Below are positions 19,860 to 28,580 of a stretch of DNA of 64,000 nt, in pieces. Source of the DNA: Bacteroidales bacterium (lineage in GTDB: Bacteria; Bacteroidota; Bacteroidia; Bacteroidales; UBA932); contig JAFSXX010000034.1 of NCBI GenBank assembly GCA_017443845.1, forward strand, positions 17,750 through 81,749, in the 5' to 3' direction. Under the pieces are notes generated by a model. It was not told the DNA's origin. It saw only the letters and a program-made list of their open reading frames with translations, and ran no database searches. How positions within the stretch are numbered: position 1 is the first letter of the stretch; the number at the start of each line of letters is the position of its first letter. The position numbers were made by a program, and so were the translations under genes.

Positions 19860-20648
19860 ATGGCTAAGAACAAAGGGATAGGAATCAAGAGAAGGGTGCT
19901 CCTGGGATGCGTCGTCCTGGGCCTGATCCTCTTCTTCTCGAGTATAATATCGCTGTATGAGATGCGTTCCACCAATAAGTTCGTCTCCGATGTCATCGCC
20001 GACAATGTCAGGGGCATCGACGCGGCCAAGGAACTGCTCAATATAGCCGAGGAGAACAACCTCAGCCTCATGGCTGGTATCGACAAGGATTTCTCGACGG
20101 TCGATTCGGTCCGCGTGGAGGATTTCGGAACCCGTTTCAACGAGCTCAGGAGTTCGTTCATGACGGCTTCCGAGAGGCGGGCCGCCGACTCGGTGATGTA
20201 TTCCTATGCCGCCTATATGCAGGTCGTCGGCGAGGCCGAGAAAGTTTGGGAATTCGATGAGTTCATCCGCCGCGAATGGTTCTTCGACCGCCTCCAGCCG
20301 GTTTATCTCAAGTTCCGCGGCTATCTCAGCCAGTTGACCAATGAGAGCGAGAAGACCCTTATCCGCAACTCGCAGAACCTCCAGGAGAATTATCACCGCA
20401 GCGCGATGCCTTCGTTCATCTCGATGATCCTGACCCTCGTACTGGTGGTCCTCTTCAATTACTACCTCAACTATTATGTCATCAACCCGCTCCTGAAGGT
20501 CAACCGCGATATCAAGGCCTACAGGCAGTTCGGACGCAAATACGATGTCAAGCTCGACAGCGGCGACGAGATTGCGGAACTCAACTCCAACATAAAGGAC
20601 CTGGTCGATCTCAACCAGTCGTATAAGAAACAACTCCAGAAGCAGTGA
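19860..20648 (+). CDS. Two-span membrane protein with sensor-type periplasmic helices and a HAMP domain, no output domain
   Basis: 262 residues: a transmembrane helix at about 12-30, a helical extracytoplasmic region of about 150 residues like the four-helix sensor bundles of chemoreceptors, a second transmembrane helix at about 182-205 (ending YYLNYYVINPL), then a HAMP-like segment (KVNRDIKAYRQFG, then DSGDEIAELNSNI) and a short tail. The product stops after HAMP, where a kinase or methyl-accepting domain would normally begin. Its stop overlaps the trkH GTG start (GTGA), so it may modulate that transporter or work with a separate kinase. The function is inferred only. Confidence 0.7.
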   Translation: MAKNKGIGIKRRVLLGCVVLGLILFFSSIISLYEMRSTNKFVSDVIADNVRGIDAAKELLNIAEENNLSLMAGIDKDFSTVDSVRVEDFGTRFNELRSSFMTASERRAADSVMYSYAAYMQVVGEAEKVWEFDEFIRREWFFDRLQPVYLKFRGYLSQLTNESEKTLIRNSQNLQENYHRSAMPSFISMILTLVLVVLFNYYLNYYVINPLLKVNRDIKAYRQFGRKYDVKLDSGDEIAELNSNIKDLVDLNQSYKKQLQKQ

Positions 20649-22093
20649 ACATAGGAATCATATCCCGCAATGTAGGAATCGCGCTTATCTGCAACGCGAT
20701 CTTTATGCTGCTCTCAGCGGCGGTCTCGGCCGTATATGGCTTCGATTCCGCATTCTCCCCGCTGCTGCTGAGTTCGCTCATAACATTCCTGTTCGGTATA
20801 TTCCCCCTTATCTTCGTCCGCAGGGGCAATGATATCAACATCCGCGAGGGCATAGCGATCCTCATCCTGGCCTGGCTGCTGAGCTGTATATTCGGAATGC
20901 TCCCCTATATCCTCTGGGGAGGGGAGTTCAGCGTGGTCAACGCCTGGTTCGAGAGCACCTCGGGAATCACCACCACCGGCGCCACGATCCTCAACGATAT
21001 CGAGGCACTGCCTCACGGCCTGCTTTTCTGGCGCTCATCGTCGCACTATATCGGCGGTTTGGGAGTCGTAGTTTTTATGATGATGATTCTCCCTTCGTTC
21101 GGCTCGGTCCGCTTCAAGATGAGCAAGATGGAGATGAGCGACATCTCGAAGGACAATTACCACTATGTCTCCGACAAGTTCGTCAGGGTGGTGGTCACGG
21201 TCTATGTCGGCCTCACCGTAACCGCCATCGCAGCCCTGGTGCTTGCCGGAATGCCGCTCTTCGATGCAGTCAACCATGCCTTCAGCGTCTGCGCCACGGG
21301 CGGATTCAGTACCAAAAACCTCTCGATAGCGGCTTATGACTCAGTTCTCATAGAGTCGATCCTGATGACATATATGATCCTCGCGAGCCTCCATTTCGGC
21401 CTTATCTACGCATCATTCGCCACCCGTTCTTTCAAGGTGTTCCAGAATCCGGTGACCCAGTTCTACCTGGGTACCATCCTGGTCTCCTCAGTGGCGGTAG
21501 GCCTCAATATCTGGGCCGGCGGAGTTGTCCAGGGATTCGGACAGGCGATGAGGGTCTCTTTCTTCGAGGTCATCTCCACGATCTCCACCACCGGATTCGC
21601 AATAGCCGATACCAACGGATGGCCCATCTTCAGTACCCTGATCCTCCTGGCCGTCGCCATCCAGTGCGGCTGCTCCGGATCCACCACCAGCGGCCTGCGC
21701 TCCGACCGTGTGCTGATTATCAACAAGGCCGCCAAGGCGCAGATCACCAAGCTCGCGCACCCCAGCGCCGTGGTCCAGATCCGCTCCGGCAAGAGCATCA
21801 TCGACATCGAACTTCTCTCGAGCGTCTCGATATATGTAATAATGTACTTCCTGATGACATTCCTTTTCGCCCTGATATACTCCTTCTTCGGATTCGACCT
21901 GCTCGAGACTCTCGGCGTCTCGGTTTCGATGATGAGCAACGTGGGGCCCGCATTCGGCTCGGTGGGTACGATGGCCAATTTCGCTGACGTCGCCCCGCTG
22001 GCCAAATGGATAATGGGCATCCAGATGATCATCGGCCGTCTGGGCATCTATTCGGCCCTTATGATTGTGACACTCTTCAGCAGGAGGCATTAG
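20645..22093 (+). CDS. trkH: TrkH/KtrB family potassium transporter subunit
   Basis: Inner-membrane K+ uptake channel subunit. The 482-residue, highly hydrophobic protein has the four pore loops of the family: SGITTTGAT, VCATGGFST, STISTTGFA and SNVGPAFG, where the glycine of each loop forms the selectivity filter. The start is GTG at 20645, overlapping the preceding stop. The regulatory NAD/ATP-binding partner TrkA is not adjacent, so it must be elsewhere if present. Confidence 0.92.
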   Translation: MNIGIISRNVGIALICNAIFMLLSAAVSAVYGFDSAFSPLLLSSLITFLFGIFPLIFVRRGNDINIREGIAILILAWLLSCIFGMLPYILWGGEFSVVNAWFESTSGITTTGATILNDIEALPHGLLFWRSSSHYIGGLGVVVFMMMILPSFGSVRFKMSKMEMSDISKDNYHYVSDKFVRVVVTVYVGLTVTAIAALVLAGMPLFDAVNHAFSVCATGGFSTKNLSIAAYDSVLIESILMTYMILASLHFGLIYASFATRSFKVFQNPVTQFYLGTILVSSVAVGLNIWAGGVVQGFGQAMRVSFFEVISTISTTGFAIADTNGWPIFSTLILLAVAIQCGCSGSTTSGLRSDRVLIINKAAKAQITKLAHPSAVVQIRSGKSIIDIELLSSVSIYVIMYFLMTFLFALIYSFFGFDLLETLGVSVSMMSNVGPAFGSVGTMANFADVAPLAKWIMGIQMIIGRLGIYSALMIVTLFSRRH

Positions 22094-22094
22094 G

Positions 22095-23516
22095 ATGGGG
22101 GCGGCATCGTTTCTGGCAGACAAGATAGCCTCGCATCTGGCTTTCCCTCCGACGGAGTGCCAGAAACGCCTCTTCGATACCATAGCGGAATTCGCGGTGC
22201 AGTACGGGGAGAGCGATATCCTTCTGGTGCGCGGCTATGCCGGCACCGGAAAGACCTCCTCCATAGCCGCCTTCGTCCGCACCCTGAAGGAACTCGGGTA
22301 CAGATATGTGCTCCTTTCGCCCACCGGCCGTTCGGCCAAGGTGCTCTCGGGCTTCACCGGCGAGAAGGCCTCCACCATACACAAGCATATCTACCGCCAG
22401 AAGTCTCTTTCGGGAGGGGTGGGGGAGTTCCAGCTCAATATCAACAAGGCGAAGGATACCTTTTTCCTAGTGGATGAGGCCTCCCTGATATCGACGTCCT
22501 CGGCGATTATGCAGGATTCGATATTCGGAAGCGGCGACCTGCTCTCCGACCTGATCGCCTTCGTGCGGGCCGGGGTGGACAACAAACTTGTGATAATCGG
22601 CGACCGGGGCCAGCTTCCCCCTGTCGGGATGGAACAAAGCCCCGCGCTCGATGAAATATATATGTCGCAGTTCGGAAAGGTGATGGTCTCCGACCTCTCG
22701 ACGGTGGTGCGCCAGGCCGAGGGGAGCGGCATCCTTACCAATGCCACCATCGTCCGTTCCCTGCTCGAGCGGGGAGTGGCCGATGTGCCCCGCCTGCGGC
22801 TCAGCGGCTTCCCGGACGTGGAGCGCATCACGGGTGGCGACCTCATCGAGACCCTCTCGGATGCGGTGGGACGCTACGGACTCGACAATATCGTGGTGCT
22901 CTGCCGCTCCAACAAGAGGGCGAACCGCTACAACGCCGGCATCCGTTCCACCGTGCTCTACAGGGAGGAACGCCTGACCAGGGGCGACAAGCTGATGGTG
23001 GTCAAGAATTGCTACCAGTTCCTCGAGGATGTCCCGGAACTCGATTTCATAGCCAACGGAGATGTGGCCGAACTGCGCAAGATCTCGCATTACGAGGAGC
23101 GCTACGGCCTCAATTTCGCCGAGGCCTGCCTCTCGTTCCCCGATTACAACGATGTGGAGATTACGGCCAAGATCATTCTCGACACTCTCGAGAGCGAGGC
23201 CCCCTCGCTTACGGCCGACCAGAGCAAGGCCCTCTTCGAGGGGGTGAGCGCCGACTATGCCGACGAGAAGAACGCCCGCAAGCGGTACCAGAAGGTCCGC
23301 GAGGATATCTATTACAACGCCCTCCAGATAAAGTACGCCACTGCCATCACCTGCCACAAGTCGCAGGGCGGCCAGTGGGACTGCGTCTTCATCGACAATC
23401 CCTTTTGGAAGGAACCGGAGCTGGACGACCTCAAGTGGCTCTATACGGCCATAACCCGCGGGGTCAGGAAGGTCTATTTCGTCAACTTCAAGGATGATTA
23501 TTTCGAAAAACAATAA
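22095..23516 (+). CDS. SF1 (RecD/Dda-like) ATP-dependent DNA helicase
   Basis: 473 residues with the helicase motifs in order: Walker A RGYAGTGKTSS, motif Ia (LLSPTGRSAKVL), Walker B FLVDEASLIS, motif III GDRGQLPPVG, motif IV/V region with TCHKSQGGQW, and YTAITRG (motif VI). The C-terminal UvrD_C_2-type fold follows. This is the short RecD2/Dda-like class that unwinds DNA 5' to 3'; no RecB/RecC partners are nearby. Begins 1 bp after trkH. The precise role in replication or repair is unknown. Confidence 0.85.
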   Translation: MGAASFLADKIASHLAFPPTECQKRLFDTIAEFAVQYGESDILLVRGYAGTGKTSSIAAFVRTLKELGYRYVLLSPTGRSAKVLSGFTGEKASTIHKHIYRQKSLSGGVGEFQLNINKAKDTFFLVDEASLISTSSAIMQDSIFGSGDLLSDLIAFVRAGVDNKLVIIGDRGQLPPVGMEQSPALDEIYMSQFGKVMVSDLSTVVRQAEGSGILTNATIVRSLLERGVADVPRLRLSGFPDVERITGGDLIETLSDAVGRYGLDNIVVLCRSNKRANRYNAGIRSTVLYREERLTRGDKLMVVKNCYQFLEDVPELDFIANGDVAELRKISHYEERYGLNFAEACLSFPDYNDVEITAKIILDTLESEAPSLTADQSKALFEGVSADYADEKNARKRYQKVREDIYYNALQIKYATAITCHKSQGGQWDCVFIDNPFWKEPELDDLKWLYTAITRGVRKVYFVNFKDDYFEKQ

Positions 23517-23530
23517 AAACAGATAAAACT

Positions 23531-24223
23531 ATGTCAGCAAACGCAATCTATTGGATCCTCTTCGGTGCGGTAGCCATCCTCAGCTATGTGGTTCAGGCTT
23601 CGCTCCAGAGCAAATTCGCCAAGTACTCCAAAGTCGGCATCACCAACGGTATGACCGGTGCGGAGGTAGCCAGGAAGATGCTGGCCGACAACGGTATAAC
23701 CGATGTGTCGGTCACCCACGTCCCCGGCCAGCTTACGGACAACTACAACCCTGTCAACAAGACCCTCAACCTTAGCGACGTGGTTTACGGCACCTGCTCC
23801 GTCGCGGCCGCCGCGGTGGCGGCACACGAGTGCGGTCACGCCCTCCAGCACGCGAAGGGATATGGCCCCCTGCGTCTGCGCTCGGCCCTCGTGCCGGTAG
23901 TGTCATTCGCCTCGAAGGCCCTTACCTGGGTCCTCCTGGCCGGAATGTTGCTTATCAATATCTTCCCCGGCATAATGCTGGCGGGAATCATCCTCTTCGC
24001 CTTCACGACCCTCTTCTCGCTGGTGACCCTCCCCGTGGAGATCAATGCCAGCCAGAGGGCGCTGAACTGGCTCCAGACGGCCGGGATTACCGATTACTCC
24101 AACCACGAGTATGCCACCAAGGCTCTCAGGGCTGCGGCTTATACCTATGTGGTGGCGGCCCTCAGCTCACTGGCCACCCTCATCTATTACATAATGATTT
24201 TTATGGGCGGCAGCAGGAGGTAG
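23531..24223 (+). CDS. Membrane zinc metallopeptidase (YugP family)
   Basis: 230 residues. An N-terminal membrane helix (about 5-23), a catalytic segment AAHECGHALQHAKGYGP (zinc motif HExxH in the form HECGH), two further hydrophobic stretches (about 137-180) and a C-terminal membrane helix. This is the pattern of the YugP neutral zinc peptidase family. Substrate unknown. Sits 14 bp after the helicase gene and 3 bp before the DPP-type peptidase, in a co-oriented run. Confidence 0.87.
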   Translation: MSANAIYWILFGAVAILSYVVQASLQSKFAKYSKVGITNGMTGAEVARKMLADNGITDVSVTHVPGQLTDNYNPVNKTLNLSDVVYGTCSVAAAAVAAHECGHALQHAKGYGPLRLRSALVPVVSFASKALTWVLLAGMLLINIFPGIMLAGIILFAFTTLFSLVTLPVEINASQRALNWLQTAGITDYSNHEYATKALRAAAYTYVVAALSSLATLIYYIMIFMGGSRR

Positions 24224-24226
24224 AAT

Positions 24227-26332
24227 ATGAAGAGAATAGTTTATCCGATTCTGGCCATTCTGCTCCTCGTTCCCGCCTCGGGCGCGGCAAAGGAGATGAT
24301 CCGTCTGACCGAGGAGCAGCAGCTCAAGGCGCTTCCCGAGAGCATCGTGAAGCGTACTCCTATTCCTCTCAAATTCGTCTCCAACGACCAGGCCGTCTAT
24401 CAGCAGGGCGGCAAGACCTATCTCTACGATTTCAGGAAAAGGACTTCGAGCCCCTATGATTACAAGGCTCCCAAGCGCGTGGAGGAGTTCCCCAATCCCG
24501 TCAAGGGGTGGAAGAATCCGACCTATTCGCCCGACGGCAGCAAGATAGCCTATACGCTGGGCAACGATCTCTATTCGATGGATGTGGCCACCGGCGAGAT
24601 AGTGCGCCACACTTTCGACGGCTCAGAACTTATCCTCAACGGCTACGCATCGTGGGTCTATTACGAGGAGATCCTCGGCCGCCCCTCGCGCTACAAGGCC
24701 TTCTGGTGGTCTCCCGACAGCAAGGTGATCGCCTTCTACCGTTTCGACAACAGCCGCGTCCCGATGTTCCCCATCTACCACTCCCCGGGGCTCCACGGAT
24801 ATCTCGACGAGACCCGCTATCCCAAGGCGGGGGATGAGAACCCCAAGGTGCGCGTGGGCTTTGTCTCCGCCCGCGGCGGCGAGACCGTATGGGCCGATTT
24901 CGATGAGAACAGGGACCAGTACTTCGGCATCCCTTTCTGGAGCGGCGACGGTACCCGCTTCATGGTCTCCTGGATGCCCCGCAGCCAGGATGATCTCGAG
25001 CTCTTCTCGGTGGAACCCTCGACGGGCCGCATCGAGTCGGTTTACAAGGAGCACCAGAACTGCTGGATCGAGTGGATGGAGGAGATGCTCTTCACCCCGG
25101 AGGGAATCTATATCGTGAGGGATTTCTCCGGATGGCAGCAGATTTATTACCTGACTTACGACGGCAAACGCTTCGAGCAGCTCACCGAAGGGGAGAACTG
25201 GAGCGTCAGCCTGCTCAAGGTCGATTCCAAATATCTCTGGTTCACCGCCAAGCGCGAGGCTTCGACCCGCGTTGATATCTACAGGGTGACCCTCCGGAAC
25301 AAGAAGCTTGACCGTCTCTCTTACGGCAATCTCAACTTCAGCAACGTGATGATTTCCGAGGACGGCTGCAATATCATGGCGCTGGCTTCCAACACCCGCA
25401 CTCCCAACCAGCTGGTCGCCATCTCGGTCCCTGCCAAAGGCAACGCCGACCGCAAGGAGACCTCGGTGGTGTTCGACTGCCGCGGAGAGAAATTCAATGA
25501 TTATCTCATCGGCAAGGCGGAAGTGGTCAACATCAAGATGCGCGACGGTGCGGTTCTGCCCGCCCTTGTTACCTGGCCTGTGGATTACAATCCCTATTAT
25601 ACCGGCCACTATCCCGTCCTGGTAAGCATCTACGGAGGCCCCGACAGCCCCCGCGTGAGGGATTCCTGGGGCACCGGTTGCAATCAGTGGTGGGCTAACC
25701 ACGATGTTGTCCAGGTGGTGCTCGACAACCGCGTCAGCGGCCATCTTGGAAAGAAGGGGCTTGAGGCCGCATACCGCAACCTCGCTACCGTCGAGGTCCG
25801 CGACTTCATAGACGGGCTCAAGTATTTCCTCGACCAGAGGGCGGTGAACAAGGATAAGACCGGAGTTTACGGCTTCTCGTTCGGAGGCACCATGACCACC
25901 CTGCTGGTTACGGAGGGGTGCGGGTATTACAAGTACGGCATCGCCGGAGGCGGAGTCTATGACTGGGCCCTCTACGATACGCATTATACCGAGCGGTATA
26001 TGGATACCCCGCAGGACAATCCCGAGGGATATGCCTCGACCCGCGTGATGGAGCGCGTCTCCAAGTCGGGCTATAAGGGCGACAAGAGCAATATGCTCCG
26101 CATCACCCACGGCACGGCGGACGACAATGTCCACTTCCAGAACACCCTCAAGCTCGTCGATCAGATGGAGAAGGATTGCCTGGACTTCGAGCTGGCGATA
26201 TATCCCGAGGAGTATCACGGATACCGCGGCGCCAAGTCGCGTCACTCCACTATGCAGGACTATAAGTTCTGGTACCGCTATCTCCTGGAGAAGGAGATGC
26301 CGGAGGCGCTCGTAAAAGAATTTTCGAAATGA
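24227..26332 (+). CDS. S9 family (dipeptidyl-peptidase IV type) serine peptidase
   Basis: Exported peptidase, probably cleaving dipeptides from peptide N-termini in the periplasm. The 701-residue protein has a signal peptide (MKRIVYPILAILLLVPASGAA), a beta-propeller N-domain (residues about 40-430) including the DPP-IV-type segment WVYYEEILGRPSRYKAFWW, and an alpha/beta-hydrolase domain with the nucleophile in GVYGFSFGGTM (Ser551), Asp in GTADDNVHF and His in PEEYHGYRG. The length matches family S9B. Its stop overlaps the next ATG (ATGA). Confidence 0.92.
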   Translation: MKRIVYPILAILLLVPASGAAKEMIRLTEEQQLKALPESIVKRTPIPLKFVSNDQAVYQQGGKTYLYDFRKRTSSPYDYKAPKRVEEFPNPVKGWKNPTYSPDGSKIAYTLGNDLYSMDVATGEIVRHTFDGSELILNGYASWVYYEEILGRPSRYKAFWWSPDSKVIAFYRFDNSRVPMFPIYHSPGLHGYLDETRYPKAGDENPKVRVGFVSARGGETVWADFDENRDQYFGIPFWSGDGTRFMVSWMPRSQDDLELFSVEPSTGRIESVYKEHQNCWIEWMEEMLFTPEGIYIVRDFSGWQQIYYLTYDGKRFEQLTEGENWSVSLLKVDSKYLWFTAKREASTRVDIYRVTLRNKKLDRLSYGNLNFSNVMISEDGCNIMALASNTRTPNQLVAISVPAKGNADRKETSVVFDCRGEKFNDYLIGKAEVVNIKMRDGAVLPALVTWPVDYNPYYTGHYPVLVSIYGGPDSPRVRDSWGTGCNQWWANHDVVQVVLDNRVSGHLGKKGLEAAYRNLATVEVRDFIDGLKYFLDQRAVNKDKTGVYGFSFGGTMTTLLVTEGCGYYKYGIAGGGVYDWALYDTHYTERYMDTPQDNPEGYASTRVMERVSKSGYKGDKSNMLRITHGTADDNVHFQNTLKLVDQMEKDCLDFELAIYPEEYHGYRGAKSRHSTMQDYKFWYRYLLEKEMPEALVKEFSK

Positions 26333-27990
26333 TGGAACTGGATTATATAGAAACCGCCAAAAGCTGGCTTTCGCAGGAATATGACGCCCAGACCCGCCAG
26401 CAGGTGCAGGAACTTTTCCAGAACGATCCCAAGGAACTGGAGGACAGCTTCTATCGCGTGCTCGAATTCGGCACCGGAGGCCTCCGCGGGATAATGGGCG
26501 TGGGAACAAACAGGATGAACCGCTACACCGTAGCGATGGCCACCCAGGGGCTCGCGAATTATCTTCTCAAGACTTTCCCCGGAGAGGAGATCCGCACCGC
26601 CATATCGTTCGACAGCCGCAACAACAGCACCCTCTTCGCGATGACCACCGCCAAGGTCCTGCTCTCGAATGGCATAAAGGTCCATATCTTCGACAATATA
26701 CGGCCTACCCCGGAGCTGAGCTTCGCCATCCGTCACCTGGGATGCAAGGCGGGCGTGATGATCACAGCCTCGCACAATCCCAAGGAGTACAACGGCTATA
26801 AGGTCTTCTGGGAGGACGGGGCGCAGATCACGCCTCCCCACGACAGGAATATCATAGCCGAGGTCAACAAAATAACCTCCCCGTCGCAGGTGAAACTCGA
26901 CGAGACCCTGCATCCCGATACGATCGACGGGCTCGACAAGGTTTATCTCGACGAGATCCTCTCGCTCACCCTCTCTCCAGAGTCGGTGGCGCGTCAGGCG
27001 GATAATCTCAAGATAGTATATACCCCTCTCCACGGAACCGGAGTCCGCATAATTCCCGCGGCCCTGCGCCAGATGGGTTTCAAGAGGATATACAATGTCC
27101 CGGACCAGGATGTGAGCGACGGCAACTTCCCGACTGTGGTCTCTCCCAATCCGGAGGAGCATGCGGCGCTGGAGATGGCAATCGCCCGCGCCGAAGAGGT
27201 CGGAGCCGATCTCGTGATGGCTTCCGATCCCGACGCCGACCGCGTCGGGGCCGCTGTGCGCGACGATAAGGGCCGGATGGTGCTTCTCAACGGCAATCAG
27301 ACCGCCGCGATACTTACCTGTTACATCCTCTCCCGCTGGAAGGAACTGGGCAAACTCGGCGACGGACGCGGCTACTGCGTCAAGACGATAGTCACTACCG
27401 AACTGCTCAGGGCTATCTGCGACAAGTTCGGAGTCGAGCTTTTCAATGTCCTTACCGGCTTCAAGTATATAGAGGAGGTGGTCCGCCGGAATGAGGGCAG
27501 CCGCGTCTTTATCTGCGGAGGCGAGGAGAGCTACGGCTTCAACGTGGGCGAGAAGGTCCGCGACAAGGATGCCGTGATTACCTGTTCGATGCTGGCCGAG
27601 TGCGCCGCCTGGCTGGCCGACAGCGGCAGGACGCTCTACGGTTACCTGCAGGAGATTTACGCGGAGTTCGGTTATTACAGCGAGAGCCTTATGTCGGTGA
27701 CAAAGAAGGGAAAGGATGGCTCGGAGGCTATCCGCGGGATGATGGCGGCTTATCGCAGCAATCCTCCCGAGAAGCTGGCAGGGTCGCCCGTCTGCAAGGT
27801 CATAGACTATGAGTTCCCGGAGAAGACCGGGCTTCCGAAGTCGAATGTGCTGCAGTTCTTCAGCGAGGACGGCTCGGTGGTTTCGGTTCGGCCTTCCGGT
27901 ACTGAACCCAAGATCAAGTATTATTTCGGTACCCGCGGCGACGGGGCCGATGAGCGTATGGCAGCCCTCAGGGCGCAGTTTGCGGAGTGA
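26329..27990 (+). CDS. Phosphoglucomutase/phosphomannomutase (alpha-D-phosphohexomutase)
   Basis: Interconverts hexose 1- and 6-phosphates. The 553-residue protein shows the phosphoserine loop TASHNPKEYNGYK, the metal loop ASDPDADRVG, the sugar-binding CGGEESYGF and the C-terminal phosphate loop RPSGTEPKIKYYF. The N-terminus (FGTGGLRGIMG) fits the PgcA-like long subgroup of Bacteroidetes. Two successive ATG codons occur (26329, 26332); the first overlaps the upstream stop. Also overlaps or abuts the following Maf gene. Confidence 0.94.
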   Translation: MMELDYIETAKSWLSQEYDAQTRQQVQELFQNDPKELEDSFYRVLEFGTGGLRGIMGVGTNRMNRYTVAMATQGLANYLLKTFPGEEIRTAISFDSRNNSTLFAMTTAKVLLSNGIKVHIFDNIRPTPELSFAIRHLGCKAGVMITASHNPKEYNGYKVFWEDGAQITPPHDRNIIAEVNKITSPSQVKLDETLHPDTIDGLDKVYLDEILSLTLSPESVARQADNLKIVYTPLHGTGVRIIPAALRQMGFKRIYNVPDQDVSDGNFPTVVSPNPEEHAALEMAIARAEEVGADLVMASDPDADRVGAAVRDDKGRMVLLNGNQTAAILTCYILSRWKELGKLGDGRGYCVKTIVTTELLRAICDKFGVELFNVLTGFKYIEEVVRRNEGSRVFICGGEESYGFNVGEKVRDKDAVITCSMLAECAAWLADSGRTLYGYLQEIYAEFGYYSESLMSVTKKGKDGSEAIRGMMAAYRSNPPEKLAGSPVCKVIDYEFPEKTGLPKSNVLQFFSEDGSVVSVRPSGTEPKIKYYFGTRGDGADERMAALRAQFAE

Positions 27991-28580
27991 TGTTCGAGGG
28001 TTGGAGGTTTGTGCTGGGCTCAGGTTCCCCGAGGCGCCGCGAGTTGCTCGCGGGGCTCGGCCTGGAGTTTACCGTGGAACCGGTCAAGGGCGATCCGGAG
28101 TCCTATCCTGCGGATATGCCGTTCGACGAGGTGCCGGAGTTCCTTGCGCGCCACAAGTCGGCTTCGTTCGGCAGGCCTCTGGAGGACGACGAGGTGCTGA
28201 TTACGGCCGATACCCTGGTCTGCCTGGACGGATGCCTGCTGGGCAAGCCCTCGGGACGCGAAGAGGCTTGCGGGATGCTGCGCCGGCTCTCGGGCAGGAC
28301 CCATCAGGTCTATACCGGGGTGGCTCTCCGCAGGGCGGGGGAGGTGTCGTCGTTTACGGCTTGCACTGATGTTACTTTCAAGGAGCTGACCGATGCGGAG
28401 ATAGGGTATTATGTCGATAATTACAAGCCTTTCGACAAGGCGGGCGCCTATGGCGTCCAGGAGTGGATCGGTTACGCTGGCATAACCCGCATCGAGGGTT
28501 CATACTTCAATGTGGTCGGCCTCCCGGTCCAAAGGCTTTATACAGAATTATGCAAGTTATTTAGTAATTTTGCGGATTGA
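27990..28580 (+). CDS. maf: Maf-family nucleoside triphosphate pyrophosphatase
   Basis: House-cleaning enzyme hydrolysing non-canonical or modified (d)NTPs to monophosphates. The 196-residue protein has the family marks: LGSGSPRRRELLAGLGLEF, an ITADTLVCLDG loop, GKPSGREEA and DKAGAYGVQEWIGY. The start is the ATG at 27990 (TGATG with the mutase stop); a GTG one codon earlier is less likely. Its stop overlaps the TamL start by one base. Confidence 0.93.
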   Translation: MFEGWRFVLGSGSPRRRELLAGLGLEFTVEPVKGDPESYPADMPFDEVPEFLARHKSASFGRPLEDDEVLITADTLVCLDGCLLGKPSGREEACGMLRRLSGRTHQVYTGVALRRAGEVSSFTACTDVTFKELTDAEIGYYVDNYKPFDKAGAYGVQEWIGYAGITRIEGSYFNVVGLPVQRLYTELCKLFSNFAD

